Below are positions 23,413 through 31,527 of a stretch of DNA of 37,136 bases, piece by piece (position 1 is the first letter of the stretch; each line of letters starts with the position of its first letter). A model generated the notes under the pieces. It made no database searches and had not been told where the DNA came from. It saw only the letters and a program-made list of their open reading frames with translations. The stretch comes from Sulfobacillus harzensis. GTDB taxonomy: Bacteria > Bacillota > Sulfobacillia > Sulfobacillales > Sulfobacillaceae. The position numbers were made by a program, and so were the translations under genes. The DNA lies in NCBI RefSeq assembly GCF_012933365.1, contig NZ_JABBVZ010000036.1:1-37136 (forward strand), written 5' to 3'.

Positions 23413-24334
23413 GTGCCTTGGTCAAGCCCTCTGGGTCTTGTACGGAAACGATTTCCGCCTTGCGATCAATCTTTTTGACCAAGCTGGCGAGACTCCGTCC
23501 AGGTCCCAGTTCCACAAAGCGGCGGATGCCATCAGCCAAGGCCCGGCGAACCGAGGCCTCAAACAACACAGGCCGCGACACCTGGGCAACCAAACGCGGC
23601 ACGGCCTCCTCGGGATGCGCGCAGTATTCCGCATCGACATTGGCCAATACCGGAAAGGCGGCAGGTCGAAGCGCCACATCGTTAAGAGCGGCTTGCACCG
23701 CCTCCCCCGCGGACGCCAACAGACGGGAATGAAAGGGCGCGCTGACCGCCAGCCTGACGGCCCGGCCCCCTGCGGCCCGAATCAACTCTTCGGCCAGTTC
23801 CACACCCGCCATCTGCCCGGAGATGACAATTTGGCCGGGGGCGTTGAAGTTGGCCGGATCGACCACGCCCCGGTGGCTGGCCTCCCGGCAAATCGCCTCC
23901 ACTTGCTCTTTGTTGAGGCCCAGAACGGCCGCCATACCACCTTCTCCCTTGGGCACGGCGTTCTGCATGGCGCGTCCCCGAATTCGGGTGACACGCACGG
24001 CATCGGGAAAGGCCAACAGGCCCGTCGCCACGTAGGCGGAGTACTCTCCCAAGGATAGACCGAAGCCGACCTCGGGCTTGATGTCGGGCCGTTCCTGCCC
24101 AAGTGCGCGCCAGGCGGCGACACTCACCGTCAAAATGGCCGGCTGCTGCACCTCCGTATCCTCCAGGACGCTTTCCGGTCCATTAAAGATTACGTCGGAC
24201 AGTTTGTACGACAAGGCCTCGTCAGCTTCCTGAAAGGTCTCCCGGGCCGTCTCGAACGCATCGTACAAGGCCCGCCCCATCCCCACATACTGGGACCCTT
24301 GGCCGGGAAACATGGCCGCCCATGGATTACTCAT
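23399..24334 (-). CDS. fabD: Malonyl-CoA:ACP transacylase
   Basis: FabD loads malonate from CoA onto ACP. The 311-residue protein has the N-terminal FPGQGSQYVGMG, the nucleophile region FGLSLGEYSAYVA, and the catalytic His in VSAPFHSRLL. The nucleophile motif is normally GHSLGEYSA; here the residue before the Ser is Leu, not His, although the GxSxG frame is kept. The start overlaps the degV stop by eight bases. Confidence 0.96.
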   Translation of the reverse strand: MSNPWAAMFPGQGSQYVGMGRALYDAFETARETFQEADEALSYKLSDVIFNGPESVLEDTEVQQPAILTVSVAAWRALGQERPDIKPEVGFGLSLGEYSAYVATGLLAFPDAVRVTRIRGRAMQNAVPKGEGGMAAVLGLNKEQVEAICREASHRGVVDPANFNAPGQIVISGQMAGVELAEELIRAAGGRAVRLAVSAPFHSRLLASAGEAVQAALNDVALRPAAFPVLANVDAEYCAHPEEAVPRLVAQVSRPVLFEASVRRALADGIRRFVELGPGRSLASLVKKIDRKAEIVSVQDPEGLTKALELV

Positions 24335-25223
24335 GCTCTTCCTCCTCGGTCATTGTTGTCCACAGCGCGTCTTCGGCTTCGCTCAGAGGAAGCAAGATGA
24401 TGCCGAAGGCGCCAGGACCCACATGGGTGGAGATGACGGGACCAATCACCCCGTCCAACCACCCGCGAACGCGATAGCGGCGGTTGATGCTGTCCACCAA
24501 CCCCTGGTGCCGCTCCGGACTGCCGGAATGACCCAATGCCGCCAACACCGGGGTTCCTTCGGCAAGCCGTTCGGCGGCCGACGCTACCATCCCGGGGGCA
24601 ATCTGCCGCTCGCCGCGTACCTTGCGGGCCGGCCGAAAGTGGCCATGTTCAAGCAGCAAGATGGGCTTCATATCCAATATGGTGCCTACCAGTCGTGCCG
24701 CCTGCCCGATGCGCCCACCGCGTGCCAGATATTCCAGCGTCACCGGCGCCGCGAACGCGAACAGCCGTCCCTTGAGCGCGGTCAACTCCTGCCCTAACTG
24801 CTCCAGGCTGGCACCTTGGGCAGCGCGCCGGGTCGCCCACCACACCAAGAGCGCCGTGCCAAGACTGGCGGATTCGCCGTCTATCACCGCCACTGGACCA
24901 TCCACCATACGGGCCGCCACTTCCGCTGAGCGGACGGTACTGGAGAGGCCCCCGGCTAGGTGAATGGAACAGATGGCCTCCGCTCCCGCTGCGAACGCTT
25001 CCTCATACACGGTGCGGAACGCGCCCGGCGAGGGTGCCGCCGTATGGGGCAACTCCCTCATCGCGGGCAGTTGCCGCAGAAAATCCTCAGCCGATAGGTC
25101 GAGGCGGTCGCGATAGCTCTCCCCACCCATTTCCACCATCAATGGAACTGTACGCACACCATGGGCCGACAGCCACGCGGGACTCAGATCGCTGGTCGAG
25201 TCGGTCACCACCGCGACGCTCAT
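24327..25223 (-). CDS. degV: DegV/FakB-type fatty acid-binding protein
   Basis: DegV proteins bind a fatty acid in a deep pocket; members of the FakB class present it to the kinase FakA for phosphorylation and use in phospholipids. The protein (298 residues) has the family N-terminus VAVVTDSTSDLSP, a HTAAPSPGAF stretch, the SIHLAGGLSSTVRSAEVAA region and the C-terminal VGPGAFGIILLP. The ATG at 25223 overlaps the fabH stop as ATGA, so an earlier ATG at 25229 is less likely. Its place between fabH and fabD suggests a role in fatty-acid supply. FakA is not in the window, so FakB activity is inferred. Confidence 0.9.
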   Translation of the reverse strand: MSVAVVTDSTSDLSPAWLSAHGVRTVPLMVEMGGESYRDRLDLSAEDFLRQLPAMRELPHTAAPSPGAFRTVYEEAFAAGAEAICSIHLAGGLSSTVRSAEVAARMVDGPVAVIDGESASLGTALLVWWATRRAAQGASLEQLGQELTALKGRLFAFAAPVTLEYLARGGRIGQAARLVGTILDMKPILLLEHGHFRPARKVRGERQIAPGMVASAAERLAEGTPVLAALGHSGSPERHQGLVDSINRRYRVRGWLDGVIGPVISTHVGPGAFGIILLPLSEAEDALWTTMTEEEEHE

Positions 25224-26215
25224 TGGCATCCCCCCCACCGCGCCACCACCGAGCCCCAGGTCAACCCAGCGCCAAAAGCCGCCAGCACCATGAGGGACCC
25301 GTTCTGAAGCCGCCCTTCCTGGCGTGCCTCATCCATGGCCAAAGGAATAGACGCCACCGACGTATTGCCATAGCGTTCGATATTCTGTATCACCTTACTA
25401 CTCGGCAAATCAAAGTGGCGCATGGCGGCCTCAATAATGCGCTGATTCGCCTGATGCGGAATCAAGAGGTCAATATCCTGTACCGTCAAGCCGGCGCGGG
25501 CGAGCCCCTGCTCTACAGCATCCGGCATGGCTTTCACGGCGAATCGGAAGACCTCATTTCCGCTCATCTTGAGAAAATGCAGCCGGCTATCCACGGTGTC
25601 TTTGGACGCTGGCCAGCGCGATCCGCCGGCCGGGAGCGCCAACAGGTCGGCCCCCCGACCGTCCGCGTTGAGGTAGGAGGAGAGAATGCCATAGGGCGAG
25701 TCTTCCATCGCCTCCAGCACCACCGCTCCGGCTCCATCGCCGAACAACACGGCGGTCGACCGGTCTTCGTAATCCGTGATGCTGGAGAGTTTGTCGGACG
25801 CCACCACCAAAATGCGGCGATAGACACCCGCCTCAATCATACTGGCGGCCATGGCTAGACCGTAGACCCAGCCCGTGCAGCCTGCCTGCAGATCGACCCC
25901 AGCAATGGGGCGTTCCGACAATCGGGCCTGCAACCGGGCCGCCGTAGACGGGAACACTGTGTCTGGCGTGTTGGTAGCCATTAAGATGAAATCGAGGTCA
26001 TCGGCACTTAAGCCCGCGTCGTCCAGGGCTCGCTCGGCGGCGTGCACCGCCATGTCAGACGTCGCCTCATCGTTGCGGGCCATACGGCGCTCGCGGATGC
26101 CGGTGCGGGAAACAATCCACTCGTCGTTGGTATCCACCATGCGTTCCAAATCGTGATTAGAGAGAATGCGCTCTGGCACATAAGTCCCCAACCCTGTCAT
26201 GACGGCGCGTCTCAT
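25220..26215 (-). CDS. fabH: 3-oxoacyl-ACP synthase III
   Basis: FabH starts fatty-acid synthesis by joining an acyl-CoA primer with malonyl-ACP. The protein is 331 residues. The catalytic Cys is in LQAGCTGWVYGLA, the His in LIPHQANQRI and the Asn in ERYGNTSVASIPLA. Its start directly follows the plsX stop with no gap, and its stop overlaps degV. Primer preference (branched or straight) cannot be told from sequence alone. Confidence 0.97.
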   Translation of the reverse strand: MRRAVMTGLGTYVPERILSNHDLERMVDTNDEWIVSRTGIRERRMARNDEATSDMAVHAAERALDDAGLSADDLDFILMATNTPDTVFPSTAARLQARLSERPIAGVDLQAGCTGWVYGLAMAASMIEAGVYRRILVVASDKLSSITDYEDRSTAVLFGDGAGAVVLEAMEDSPYGILSSYLNADGRGADLLALPAGGSRWPASKDTVDSRLHFLKMSGNEVFRFAVKAMPDAVEQGLARAGLTVQDIDLLIPHQANQRIIEAAMRHFDLPSSKVIQNIERYGNTSVASIPLAMDEARQEGRLQNGSLMVLAAFGAGLTWGSVVARWGGCQ

Positions 26216-27220
26216 TTAACCCTCTGCCCCTTCCTGTATACGTTCTTCGATACGCGTCTGCGATCCACGCCGGCAATACCCGGCCGCGGTCAAGATGGTG
26301 CTCTGAAACGCCCGTGCATCGCTTGAGCCGTGACACTTATAGACAATCTGATTGAGTCCTAAAAGCGGGGCTCCCCCCGTCTCTTGATAATCCCAGCGAC
26401 GACGCAATGCGGAAAAGCCCTCCTTAACCAACAGCGCCCCCACCTTTTGGCGAACTCCGCCAAGAAGGGCGCTCTTGACTTCGCGAAAAATGTCCCGGGC
26501 CGCCCCTTCAATGGCCTTTAAGGCCACATTGCCCGCAAATCCCTCCGTCACCACCACGTCCGCATGGCCCTGCAACAGCTCGCGCGGCTCGAGATTGCCC
26601 ACGAAATTCAACCCCGGATCATGTTTCAATAATTGGTGCGCTTCACGAATGACGGCAGGACCCTTTTCTTCTTCCACACCCACGTTCAACAACGCCACCC
26701 GTGGCTGATCGATGCCATAAACCTCTCGGCAGTAGATGGAGCCCATGACCCCGTACTGATACAGCTGGTGCGCTCTGGGATCCAAGTTGGCGCCCACATC
26801 TAACATCAGCACCCCCCACCCCTTGAGGGAAGGTAAAATGGCCGTGAGCGCCGGGCGCTCAATGCCCCGCATGCGCCCCAGCACGAAGAGCCCCGCGGCC
26901 ATCAAGGCCCCTGTGTTGCCGGCGGAAATGGCCGCCTCCGCTTCGTGATTCTTGACCAGACGAATGCACTTAACCAAAGATGATTCCGCCTTGTGGCGCA
27001 CCGCTTGCACCGGGGCCTCAGACGGCTCAATAATCTCTTCCGCCTGGACCCAGTGGAGGGCTGGATGGTTCAGCAAGGATGCCAACTCCCCATTCAGCGC
27101 CTCACGGTCACCCACCAGCGCCACAGCCAAATCCGGGTCTTTTTCCACCGCTGCCCGCGCTCCACGCACAGCGGCCCCCGGGGCTAAGTCGCCTCCCATG
27201 GCATCCACCGCAATTCTCAA
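26216..27220 (-). CDS. plsX: Phosphate acyltransferase PlsX
   Basis: PlsX makes acyl-phosphate from acyl-ACP as the first step of phospholipid synthesis in the PlsX/PlsY route. The 334-residue protein begins RIAVDAMGGDLAPGAAVRGA. It contains ISAGNTGALMA, LDVGANLDPRAHQL and VTEGFAGNVALKAIEG, which are all characteristic. The start is a TTG that overlaps the fapR stop (TTGA), so translation is coupled. Confidence 0.97.
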   Translation of the reverse strand: MRIAVDAMGGDLAPGAAVRGARAAVEKDPDLAVALVGDREALNGELASLLNHPALHWVQAEEIIEPSEAPVQAVRHKAESSLVKCIRLVKNHEAEAAISAGNTGALMAAGLFVLGRMRGIERPALTAILPSLKGWGVLMLDVGANLDPRAHQLYQYGVMGSIYCREVYGIDQPRVALLNVGVEEEKGPAVIREAHQLLKHDPGLNFVGNLEPRELLQGHADVVVTEGFAGNVALKAIEGAARDIFREVKSALLGGVRQKVGALLVKEGFSALRRRWDYQETGGAPLLGLNQIVYKCHGSSDARAFQSTILTAAGYCRRGSQTRIEERIQEGAEG

Positions 27221-27795
27221 ACCTCCGGTCCCCCTTTATCGCGGTCCAGTGCCACGACCACAAACTTGGCGCGAAACACCGGTACATCGCGCACCGTACT
27301 CACCACTAAAACCACCCAACGGGGACCAAAATGCCGAATCACCTCGGCGGTCGCCCAGATTTGCTCGCCCGCGATGACGGGCTGCTTATACTTGGCGTTG
27401 ACCAATCCGGTCAGCACCACGTCGCCGTCCACCACCGCCAACGCCAAGGAGTCCGCCTGCGCGAAAATGTAATGCCCGCGGAGCACCCCATTGCGATGAA
27501 ACCCCATGTCCGGGGTGGTGTCCATCACCGAACGAGCCGACCGACCCAATTCGAGATCGATGAGTTCCCCCACCAATTCCTTTTGGCCCATGGCTCGGAG
27601 TCCTTCCACCGCTTGGCGGGCCAGCCCCTCCGAACGCAGCCGCAGTTCAGGAATGCCAAGATGGAACCGATCCAAGCGAATCGTGGGCACACTGACGCCG
27701 AAGTATTGGGCCAATTCCTCATCCGTTTGCAACGGATTTTCCTTAAGACGTTGCTGAAGCAGCCGCTGCCGCTCGGCGCGACCCAATTTGGGCAT
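27217..27795 (-). CDS. fapR: Fatty-acid biosynthesis repressor FapR
   Basis: FapR represses lipid-synthesis genes and is released by malonyl-CoA. The 192-residue protein has an N-terminal helix-turn-helix (EELAQYFGVSVPTIRLDRFH) and a C-terminal hot-dog fold domain with RGHYIFAQADSLALAV and LTGLVNAKYKQPVIAGEQ. The ATG at 27795 follows a GGGGAGAGG site; a longer open frame would run into the rpmF terminator. It heads the fab operon, directly behind the rpmF terminator. A -10-like TATTAT (27832-27827) lies upstream. Confidence 0.95.
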   Translation of the reverse strand: MPKLGRAERQRLLQQRLKENPLQTDEELAQYFGVSVPTIRLDRFHLGIPELRLRSEGLARQAVEGLRAMGQKELVGELIDLELGRSARSVMDTTPDMGFHRNGVLRGHYIFAQADSLALAVVDGDVVLTGLVNAKYKQPVIAGEQIWATAEVIRHFGPRWVVLVVSTVRDVPVFRAKFVVVALDRDKGGPEV

Positions 27796-27855
27796 GAAAC
27801 CTCTCCCCACCATGAAATATGAGTTGATAATAGCACTAAGTAATAAAAATTGGGC

Positions 27856-27886
27856 AAAAAAATTCCATGGGCAGGCCATGGAATTT
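27856..27886 (-). terminator. Rho-independent terminator between rpmF and fapR
   Basis: On the minus strand AAATTCCATGG (27886-27876) pairs perfectly with CCATGGAATTT (27870-27860) around a five-base loop and runs into a T-tract of seven (27862-27856, partly within the stem). It lies eight bases after the rpmF stop, so the fab operon needs its own promoter or read-through. Confidence 0.88.
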
Positions 27887-27893
27887 CTCAATG

Positions 27894-28073
27894 TTATTGT
27901 TCGTGGTTGACCACAATGCGCCCGTCATAAAACCCGCAATGCGGGCAGACATGATGCGGCAGCCGGTCGCCATGGCAACGCGGGCACAATACCCAATTGG
28001 GCGCCTTCAACTTCCATTGCGAACGGCGCCGGCGGGTACGGGAACGGGACAATTTACGCTTTGGTACGGCCAT
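27894..28073 (-). CDS. rpmF: Ribosomal protein bL32
   Basis: This is a 59-residue protein of the large ribosomal subunit that starts [20 protein letters not shown], a typical L32 N-terminus. It has two CxxC pairs (CPRC and CPHC) that should bind zinc, so it is the zinc-containing form. The ATG lies within the last 20 bases of the ylbN gene, as in the conserved ylbN-rpmF pair. A strong terminator follows. Confidence 0.95.
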   Translation of the reverse strand: MAVPKRKLSRSRTRRRRSQWKLKAPNWVLCPRCHGDRLPHHVCPHCGFYDGRIVVNHEQ

Positions 28074-28617
28074 GCTTCTCTCTCCCCACTTCTTCGTCTC
28101 TGTCTTCCGAGTCGCCCGGAATCTTCAATTGAGCCAGCGCGGCCCAACGGTCGTCAGTGGCGGGTGCGCAATCGCAGTCCGATTCGTTTAGGTTGGTTCC
28201 GCACGTCGGGCATAGTCCCCGACAGTCCGGCCGACACAAGAGGGCGATGGGGAAGCTCACTCCCGCCGCATCGGAGACCATCTTGTCCAATTGAATCTTG
28301 TCACCCGTGAACCGCCAATAATCAAGAGACTCATCATCGGGTCCGGGTTCGTCGCGAAATTCTTCTGTCGCCTCAAACGGCAATACGATATGAAAAGGTT
28401 CTGCGCATCGGCTACACACTGCGTCCGCTTCCACCGTACCGCTCACGTCCACTATCAGCGTACCGCCTCCGGTGTTGCGAACCAGCACATCAATCACGGC
28501 CGGATCGGTTAGCGGAAAGTCAACGCGCTCGCGCGCTTCCTGGGGCCACGGTTCCACCAACTGAAAGGCTTCCTCACGGCCTGCCCATTTCTTGACATCC
28601 GACACCCGTACTTCCAT
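28054..28617 (-). CDS. ylbN: YceD/YlbN (DUF177) family protein
   Basis: This 187-residue DUF177 protein is the conserved upstream partner of rpmF and is linked to 23S rRNA or large-subunit maturation in other organisms. It has a cysteine cluster CSRCAEPF and a second cysteine-rich region [20 protein letters not shown], which are typical of the family. The ATG at 28617 follows GAGAGGTGG. It overlaps rpmF by 20 bases and is driven by the sigma-A promoter at 28643-28671. Confidence 0.92.
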   Translation of the reverse strand: MEVRVSDVKKWAGREEAFQLVEPWPQEARERVDFPLTDPAVIDVLVRNTGGGTLIVDVSGTVEADAVCSRCAEPFHIVLPFEATEEFRDEPGPDDESLDYWRFTGDKIQLDKMVSDAAGVSFPIALLCRPDCRGLCPTCGTNLNESDCDCAPATDDRWAALAQLKIPGDSEDRDEEVGREKHGRTKA

Positions 28618-28642
28618 GATTCCACCTCTCGACACTCTCCCT

Positions 28643-28671
28643 AGTATATAAGGGCAACCAAAGGCTGTCAA
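28643..28671 (-). promoter_or_regulatory. Sigma-A promoter of ylbN-rpmF
   Basis: On the minus strand a perfect -35 TTGACA (28671-28666), a 17-base spacer and -10 TATACT (28648-28643) lie 26 bases before ylbN. The -35 begins only five bases after the end of the upstream kinase gene. Confidence 0.88.
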
Positions 28672-28675
28672 TTTG

Positions 28676-30337
28676 TCAGAGTTTGCCGCGCCGCACGGCA
28701 CCAATGGCCGCCCAAATACCCAAGGCCACTGCAAGAAAGAACGCATACTCGCCGATGGGAATTCCGGCCAATTGGTCCAGGTGATTGCGGTGCACGACCA
28801 ACGCGGTACCCAAAATCACCGCCCCCAACAAGAACGCCATCGCCACCCGGTTGATCAACATCTCCCAGTGACCCAAAATCTTGTCGAGATTTTTATGCTC
28901 CAGGACGATGCGAATTTCCCCGCGTGACAGGGTTTTCAGCGCCCGCTCGACTTCTCCGGGAAGAGCAGTCACCGATTGGCCAATCTTCCCTGCCTCGCGC
29001 ACGGCGCCTGGCAGCCAATTTTGCGGGTTCAGGCGATTCCACAGCAGCTCTCCGGCCAATGGCTTTCCCATTTCCAACAGCGAAAAATCGGGATCAATGC
29101 CCCGCACCACCCCGTCGGCCGTCACGGCCGTCTTGGCTAACAACATATATTCCGGTGGAATGCGGAGCCGATGGCGCTGCGCGACAGAAAACAGATCCGA
29201 CATCGCCTGACCCAGCTGAAAGTCTTTGAGTTGGGTCTCATAATAGCGGCGGCGCAGCCGCTCGACATCCCGTAGCAGGGCGCGGCGGTTCACATGATCG
29301 CCGGCAGAACCGATGGAGACCAGCGCCTCGGTAACCTCGTCGGCGTTCCCTCGAACCATCCCCAACACCAGCTCCACCGAATGCCGCCGCATGTCGTGGG
29401 AAAATGTCCCAACCAAGCCCCAGTCCAAGAAGATGAGGCGGCCCTCGTCATCCACGTGGACGTTTCCGGGGTGAGGATCCGCATGAAAGAAGCCATCTAA
29501 AAAAATTTGCTGATATAAGGCGTGGACATATTCGTGGGCGACGTCCGGCAAATCACGTCCGGCCTCTATGAGTGCCGCGCGGTCGCTAATCTTAATGCCC
29601 ATGATGGATTGAAGCACCAACACGTCTGAACGACTGAGATCCCAAATAACCTCGGGAATACGGACTCTCCCATTGTCGCGCGCGTGTTTCTTTGCCGTTT
29701 CGGTATTCTGCGCCTCGATGGAGAAGTCCAGTTCGTCCCGCATGGTGTCCACGATCTCCTCCACCAAATCGGAGAGACCATATTGCTTTCCCCAGGTGGT
29801 CCGGTTTTCGGCCGACTGGGCAATCGCGCGAAGAATGTCAAAGTCGGCTTCTGCCTGCTCGCGAATGCCCGGCCGCCGGACCTTGATGACTACCTCGCGC
29901 CCATCATACAGACGGGCGGGATGCACCTGGCCAATCGAGGCCGCCGCCATGGGCTCTTTGTCAATCCATGCCACCACCTGGTCGACTGGCTGCCCCCAGG
30001 CCCTCTCTAATGTCGTCCTCACCTCCGAAAAAGGGAATGGAGGCACATCATCCTGCAGCCGTTCCAGCGAGCGCACCAAGGCATGCGGCAGAATATCGGG
30101 CCGAATCGAGGCCAACTGCCCCAACTTGACATAAGTTGGCCCCAGATCGGCCAGGACCAGCCGCACGCGCTCGGGCCAGTCGGCGTCCACCTCTGGCAGC
30201 CGATCGGCCCGAATCCGGCGCCCGAGGGAGAGATATCGGGACAGCCCCAGAGTATCGGAGGCCATGATGAGTCCATGATGCGCCATCACTTCCGCAATTT
30301 GTCGCAAGCGCCCCCAAGAGCGGCGGCGAATCTTCAC
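28676..30337 (-). CDS. AarF/UbiB (ABC1) family atypical kinase
   Basis: This 553-residue member of the ABC1/UbiB atypical kinase family carries the diagnostic motifs in order: KLGQLASIRPD (KxGQ), AAASIGQVHPA (Ala-rich nucleotide loop), VVIKVRRPG, HADPHPGNVHV and LDWGLVG (the DFG equivalent). Two hydrophobic helices near the C-terminus (MAFLLGAVILGTALVV and YAFFLAVALGIWAAIGAV) anchor it in the membrane. UbiB proteins take part in quinone or lipid metabolism. The GTG start overlaps the iadA stop (GTGA). It stands between ylbL and ylbN, where B. subtilis has ylbM. Its substrate is unknown. Confidence 0.92.
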   Translation of the reverse strand: MKIRRRSWGRLRQIAEVMAHHGLIMASDTLGLSRYLSLGRRIRADRLPEVDADWPERVRLVLADLGPTYVKLGQLASIRPDILPHALVRSLERLQDDVPPFPFSEVRTTLERAWGQPVDQVVAWIDKEPMAAASIGQVHPARLYDGREVVIKVRRPGIREQAEADFDILRAIAQSAENRTTWGKQYGLSDLVEEIVDTMRDELDFSIEAQNTETAKKHARDNGRVRIPEVIWDLSRSDVLVLQSIMGIKISDRAALIEAGRDLPDVAHEYVHALYQQIFLDGFFHADPHPGNVHVDDEGRLIFLDWGLVGTFSHDMRRHSVELVLGMVRGNADEVTEALVSIGSAGDHVNRRALLRDVERLRRRYYETQLKDFQLGQAMSDLFSVAQRHRLRIPPEYMLLAKTAVTADGVVRGIDPDFSLLEMGKPLAGELLWNRLNPQNWLPGAVREAGKIGQSVTALPGEVERALKTLSRGEIRIVLEHKNLDKILGHWEMLINRVAMAFLLGAVILGTALVVHRNHLDQLAGIPIGEYAFFLAVALGIWAAIGAVRRGKL

Positions 30338-31527
30338 CGCGTATCCCCTTCCGACTTTTCGAAGGTTCCGTATACGACCGGGTGACCGTCACGCACCATA
30401 ACTCGCCCCCCCGCAATCAGATCGCGAATGTGCCGTCCGTCGGTGACCATCAGATCGGCCCGAAAACCTGGCTCAATCCCCGCTATGCCGTCAAGCTTCA
30501 AAATGGTGGCGGGGGTTTTGGTGGCGGGCAACAACGCCTCCGTCCAGGTCAACCGCAGTTCCTCTTTCAGTGCCGCCACGCTCTTAAAGAGACTGTCCGG
30601 CATGCCCACTCCCATATGGAGAAGTTCCCCCTCGGCGTTAAAGACGGGGGCCGAACCGCCGGCGTCCGTGCTAAAGGAGATGCGATCATGCCGCACGCCC
30701 GCGGCGCGGAGCGTCTCCACGGCCTCTACGGGGGAGACGGCATGATGATCGTGAGCGTCGGGCTCGATGGAGGAGGTGATGTCGCAATAGCCGCCCATCA
30801 GTCCCCAGCGAACGGCATCGGCCAACAAATCGCGGGTCCGGTTCAGATGGGTCGGCACTAGCACCGCGATGGGGATGTCCGCCATTTTTATCACCTCAAA
30901 CAATGGCTCAAGACGCCGTGCCCCGCTTCCCACATGAAGGTGCACCACGCCCGCCTTACCCGACAGGAGCCCTCCGGTACGAGCCTCGCCGGCCAACTGA
31001 GCCAATTCCCGGTCGCTAGGGTGCGAGCCCCGGTGGTCCGATATCGCAATTTCCCCCACCCCCAGAATGCGGTCGATGAGAATGATGTCGCTCCGTGGAG
31101 TGTCGGTGATGGTCCGGGTGGGCACTTGATAGGCACCGGTATAAATCCAGGCGTTGAGCCCCTCCGCGACGAGGGCTCGGGCTTTGGCCAGCAGGCTTTG
31201 TACCGACCGGCTGGTCCCATCGGTGCCCAAGATCCCCACCACCGTGGTCAAACCAAAGCGGGTCAGTTCCGTCAGGCTCAATTCCGGGGTCCGAAATTGG
31301 GGTCCCCCTTCACCGCCGCCCCCCGCAAAATGCACGTGCTGGTCCACCAATCCAGGAAAGACCATGAGTCCCTCCGCGGCAATCACCGTTCCCTCCGCCC
31401 AGTCCGGAATAGCCAGGTCGTGCCCCATCGCCACGATTTGGGAGCCCACAGTGAGAATGTCCATTCGGCCACGGGGATTGGGGTCGTAAACCTCTCCCTG
31501 GCGAATGAGGGTCGCGGTTACCGTCAT
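30334..31527 (-). CDS. iadA: Isoaspartyl dipeptidase (beta-aspartyl peptidase)
   Basis: IadA is a zinc amidohydrolase that cleaves isoaspartyl dipeptides arising from damaged proteins. The 397-residue protein shows the metal-binding FPGLVDQHVHFAGGGGEGGP, TRTITDTPRSD, EIAISDHRGSHPS, the His-containing VVHLHVGSG and the catalytic Asp in SFSTDAGGSAPVF. The C-terminal GIEPGFRADLMV is typical of amidohydrolases. The start overlaps the preceding repeat-protein stop (ATGA) and the stop overlaps the kinase start (GTGA), so the three genes are translated as a coupled unit. Confidence 0.93.
   Translation of the reverse strand: MTVTATLIRQGEVYDPNPRGRMDILTVGSQIVAMGHDLAIPDWAEGTVIAAEGLMVFPGLVDQHVHFAGGGGEGGPQFRTPELSLTELTRFGLTTVVGILGTDGTSRSVQSLLAKARALVAEGLNAWIYTGAYQVPTRTITDTPRSDIILIDRILGVGEIAISDHRGSHPSDRELAQLAGEARTGGLLSGKAGVVHLHVGSGARRLEPLFEVIKMADIPIAVLVPTHLNRTRDLLADAVRWGLMGGYCDITSSIEPDAHDHHAVSPVEAVETLRAAGVRHDRISFSTDAGGSAPVFNAEGELLHMGVGMPDSLFKSVAALKEELRLTWTEALLPATKTPATILKLDGIAGIEPGFRADLMVTDGRHIRDLIAGGRVMVRDGHPVVYGTFEKSEGDTR

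Noticed and set aside
27824..27839. Possible FapR operator before fapR
   Set aside because: The minus-strand TTAGTGC half resembles TTAGTACC, but the other half is not palindromic, so the match is too weak to list as a site.
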